A stretch of DNA of 7,518 nt from an uncultured beta proteobacterium (lineage in GTDB: Bacteria; Pseudomonadota; Gammaproteobacteria; Burkholderiales; Burkholderiaceae_C), in NCBI GenBank assembly GCA_903870955.1, contig CAIQEX010000450.1:1-7518 (forward strand). Direction: 5' to 3'. The notes below the pieces were generated by a model. It saw nothing but the letters and a program-made list of their open reading frames with translations, did no database searches and had not been told where the DNA came from. Both the position numbers and the translations under genes were made by a program. This document shows, piece after piece, positions 6,637 through 7,518 of this stretch. Within the stretch, counting starts at the first letter, position 1, and each line of letters opens with the position of its first letter.

Positions 6637-7518
6637 GAGCGTTGGAGCAGATTGTCCAAGACGCACATAGCCAAGACCAACATCACATAGAGTCTTGAGG
6701 AATCTGGCAATCGTTGGAACAGATTCAAAGAACTCATGAGCGATCTCGATCGGCATATCCAAAACTTCTGCGATCGTCTTTCCTTTGTAATGGACTTCGA
6801 GAGTCTCTCGGTTGTAGCGGGCTCCATGACAAACCTCGCACGGAACGTAGACGTCAGGCAAAAAGTTCATCTCAATAGTGATAGTTCCATCGCCTGTGCA
6901 GTTCTCGCAGCGCCCACCTTTAACGTTAAAGCTGAATCGACCTTGTTGATAGCCACGGATTTTTGCTTCCGTCGTTTCAGAGAAGAGCGCGCGGATCTTG
7001 TCGAAGACACCTGTGTACGTTGCTGGGTTAGAGCGAGGCGTACGACCAATTGGTGATTGATCAACATGAACAACTTTATCTAGTAGATCGATACCCGTGA
7101 TCGTCTTGTGACGTCCAGGAACGATGCGAGCACCGTTGAGTTTATTGGCAAGAGTCGAATATAAAATATCGTTAACAAGTGTTGATTTTCCAGAGCCACT
7201 TACTCCAGTGACTGCTACAAAGGTACCGAGAGGAATTGAAACATCAACGTTCTTGAGGTTGTTCTCTTTTGCGCCTTTGATGACAATCTGTCGCTTAAGA
7301 TCAATGGGACGACGTTTGCTTGGAATTGCAATCGAGCGACGCCCAGATAGATAGGCACCAGTAATCGACTCAGAGGATGCGATGAGATCCTCATAAGAAC
7401 CAGAGACCACCACTTTGCCACCGTGTTCACCGGCGCCTGGTCCAATATCAACAACCCAGTCCGCGGTACGGATCGTCTCTTCATCGTGCTCAACAACGAT
7501 GAGGGTGTTTCCTAAATC
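6589..7518 (-). CDS. uvrA: UvrA excinuclease ABC subunit A, internal fragment (both ends missing)
   Basis: ATP-dependent DNA damage recognition subunit of nucleotide excision repair, working with UvrB and UvrC. About 310 codons are open from the window end to the junction, roughly residues 530-840 of a protein of about 950. In reading order there is the end of the first ATPase half ([16 protein letters not shown] and [14 protein letters not shown] at 7518-7414), the second Walker [10 protein letters not shown] (7180-7206), the zinc finger with CENC and CEVC separated by 19 residues (6829-6909), and the ABC signature LSGGEAQ (6619-6639). The second Walker B (ILDEPTTGLH in the family) should follow within about 15 residues of KLATELQ but is replaced by antisense his[20 protein letters not shown] and [10 protein letters not shown], with low GC, suggest a freshwater actinobacterium such as the acI/Nanopelagicales group (inference). 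The frame stays open to 6394, but that tail is only a shadow of hisI. Confidence 0.92.

Noticed and set aside
6736..7056. A 106-codon plus-strand frame opposite uvrA
   Set aside because: It is the shadow of the UvrA zinc-finger region and has no start signal or recognisable domain.

Overview
The window holds two pieces of DNA that do not appear to belong together. From position 1 to about 6591 it is a GC-rich, plus-strand histidine biosynthesis operon of betaproteobacterial type: the 3' part of murA, then hisG, hisD, a small secreted protein of unknown function, hisB, hisH, hisA, hisF and the 5' half of hisI. The murA-hisG-hisD start of the cluster, the short form of HisG and the GC-rich palindromic intergenic elements point to Burkholderiales, most likely Comamonadaceae (a Rhodoferax/Limnohabitans/Polaromonas-like organism). 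This placement is inference from gene order and protein style; no search was run.

From about 6592 to the end the sequence encodes, on the minus strand, an internal part of the excinuclease subunit UvrA. It covers the end of the first ATPase half, the second Walker A, the zinc finger and the ABC signature. Base composition drops visibly: 26 of 60 bases are G or C at 6721-6780, against 37 of 60 at 5641-5700. The protein wording looks actinobacterial. Both hisI and uvrA are cut in mid-domain at the same point, with a few bases that fit either gene. The simplest reading is a chimeric join in a metagenomic assembly; a real rearrangement is the less likely alternative.

In the his part the genes are closely spaced (12, 30, 29, 137, 84, 27, 5 and 153 bases between them) and probably co-transcribed. 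HisG starts the pathway from PRPP and ATP, HisI hydrolyses the phosphoribosyl-AMP ring, HisA isomerises the product, HisH/HisF make imidazole-glycerol phosphate and AICAR, HisB dehydrates it, and HisD makes the final two oxidations to histidine. MurA belongs to peptidoglycan synthesis and is only a genomic neighbour. Missing from the window are hisC (usually between hisD and hisB in relatives), hisE (expected downstream of hisI), hisZ (needed by short HisG) and a histidinol phosphatase.

The points most worth a second look are the hisI/uvrA junction, the secreted small protein sitting in the hisC slot, and two related palindromic elements before hisH and before hisI, the first of which ends directly against the hisH start codon. 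No RNA gene, CRISPR array, insertion sequence or convincing terminator was seen, and I found no clear new defence or mobile system.
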